Below are positions 63,133 through 64,000 of a stretch of 64,000 bases of DNA, piece by piece (position 1 is the stretch's first letter; every line of letters begins with the position of its first letter). This DNA is from Paracoccaceae bacterium (GTDB taxonomy: Bacteria > Pseudomonadota > Alphaproteobacteria > Rhodobacterales > Rhodobacteraceae). The position numbers were made by a program, and so were the translations under genes. Where the stretch lies: positions 186,001-250,000 of the forward strand of contig JAFWNM010000013.1 of the NCBI GenBank assembly GCA_017510335.1, in the 5' to 3' direction. Under the pieces are notes generated by a model. The model saw nothing but the letters and a program-made list of their open reading frames with translations. It did not search any database and was not told the origin of the DNA.

Positions 63133-63712
63133 CGCCACGATCCTGAATGTTGTCGATAGGCTTGATAAGGAAGAAAAGTCAGCCCTTATCAACACCAAGA
63201 GAAGCCCGAAGGCTCACGCAAGGCTATCCAGGCAGAAAAGCGAATATCCGGCCCATTGCATCACATGCCTGAACCGCCTGCTTTGTCGGTGCGGTGTCAC
63301 ATCTTTTCGCGCGATGATAGGCGCCGCCCGGGGCATGGTCAGGCCCAAACCGTTGGTCTTGACGTGATGGCGTCCAATGGGTTCGATCCGCGAGGCATAT
63401 TTCAGCCACGCTACCTCGCGGATCAACAGCGTCTGGCGACGTTGGGGGACCGTCCACACCACCAGATTTCAGTGGCCATGAACACTTCGCCCTGAAAACG
63501 CGCAGCAGCAACGGTTTTTGCCGCGCTGCGGCAGGGCCTTTCCCTTTTCGAGTTGCGCAAGATGCATCTTTTCGCATAAGACCCGCATATATCGCATGGA
63601 CCCGGTGCAAGCCCGGGTGGCTCTTCCGGCCGCTGATCCGCCGGATAACCTGAATAAACACCATGAAAACCGGCGCTGTTCCACAGGGTAATGCCGGTCA
63701 GGAACCCATGAC
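63133..63712. other. Degenerate region without a supported gene
   Basis: No frame longer than about 150 codons and none with a recognised domain on either strand. Short frames at 63224-63664 (minus) and 63256-63495 (plus) show no transposase motif that I can identify. It may be a decayed insertion between the integrase remnant and the SulP gene. Confidence 0.4.
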
Positions 63713-64000
63713 ATGATTTCACTTAATGCTTACCGCGCGCAGTGGTTCGGCAATGTACGCGGCGATCTGATCGCTGGGCTTGTTGTGGCCCTTGCGCTTA
63801 TTCCCGAAGCGATTGCCTTTTCCATTATCGCAGGCGTGGACCCCAAAGTGGGGCTTTATGCCAGCTTCTCGATTGCCGTGTTGATTGCCTTCACCGGCGG
63901 CAGGCCGGGCATGATTTCGGCGGCCACAGCGGCTACGGCAGTGCTGATGGTGACGCTGGTGCGCGATTACGGGCTGGAATACCTGCTTGCGGCCACCGTG
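63713..64000 (+). CDS. SulP family anion transporter, N-terminal part
   Basis: The first 96 residues of a SulP transporter, cut by the window end. Start [14 protein letters not shown] at 63713 with CAGGAAC upstream; [20 protein letters not shown] and [20 protein letters not shown] are the conserved first TM helices, then [20 protein letters not shown]. It would import sulfate or related anions; the STAS domain lies beyond the window. Confidence 0.9.
   Translation, partial: MISLNAYRAQWFGNVRGDLIAGLVVALALIPEAIAFSIIAGVDPKVGLYASFSIAVLIAFTGGRPGMISAATAATAVLMVTLVRDYGLEYLLAATV

Noticed and set aside
63224-63664. Possible decayed transposase on the minus strand
   Set aside because: I could not find any DDE or IS-family motif; the frame is not supported as a gene.
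1-64000. CRISPR arrays, rRNA genes and complete insertion sequences
   Set aside because: No regularly spaced direct repeats, rRNA signature sequences or intact transposase genes were seen in the window.

Overview
The window reads as chromosome of a Rhodobacteraceae-type alphaproteobacterium. It is GC-rich with strong GC3 bias, carries the cpoB-tilS-ftsH tail of the tol-pal locus, has an ethylmalonyl-CoA pathway gene beside sdhCDAB, an alphaproteobacterial DksA lacking the zinc cysteines, and several dispersed short palindromic repeats in gene gaps. This assignment comes from gene content and order; no 16S gene is present. Most genes are housekeeping or central-metabolism genes. No prophage, CRISPR array or intact IS is visible.

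Layout. 1-3.9 kb: end of cpoB, then tilS and ftsH. 3.9-10.1 kb: a repeat-filled gap, a GntR regulator divergent from a CoxG-like gene, L-lactate dehydrogenase, rplY, pth and two DUF genes. 10.2-11.3 kb: a membrane-anchored LuxR gene and a small exported protein, bracketed by inverted 37-nt repeats. 11.6-15.3 kb (minus strand): trpB, a retropepsin-like protease, an FAD monooxygenase and dksA. 15.5-19.5 kb: a compact MoxR-GNAT-DUF2927-minimembrane-vWA operon. 19.7-24.2 kb: DUF4168, two cyclophilins, pgk, an ftsB-like gene and small ORFs. 24.3-27.9 kb: copA-cueR copper module and cmk. 28-35.6 kb: mipA, pepA-holC, hisA, an AlkD-like gene, and glmU-glmS, where glmS carries an in-frame amber codon. 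35.8-40.8 kb: three tandem universal stress proteins, a RACo/RamA-like corrinoid-activation ferredoxin ATPase, an acidic anchored protein and infC with a non-canonical ATA start. 41-44.2 kb: aminotransferase/RpiR cluster. 44.3-50.8 kb: mcl2, nnrU-like, DUF1737, mch, then sdhCDAB behind three phased TGATCA operators. 51-55.4 kb: Sel1 protein, an unknown gene, xth, a Slam-like outer-membrane protein and a PilZ protein. 55.6-62.1 kb: LysR divergent from a valine-degradation operon (mmsA, isobutyryl-CoA dehydrogenase, 3-hydroxyisobutyryl-CoA hydrolase, mmsB) ending in a Crp/Fnr gene. 62.2-64 kb: DUF2892, tRNA-Gln, a truncated integrase and the start of a SulP transporter.

How the genes connect. 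The valine branch yields propionyl-CoA. Mesaconyl-CoA hydratase and malyl-CoA thioesterase belong to acetyl-CoA assimilation by the ethylmalonyl-CoA pathway, whose products enter the TCA cycle at malate and succinate, next to succinate dehydrogenase. A TGTGATCACA palindrome upstream of the GntR gene recurs three times upstream of sdhC and suggests one regulator serving both, which is an inference.

The most unusual signals are the glmS amber codon, two dispersed repeat families (one repeatedly abutting stop codons), an identical 22-nt sense-strand motif ahead of unrelated genes, and the phased operators before sdh.
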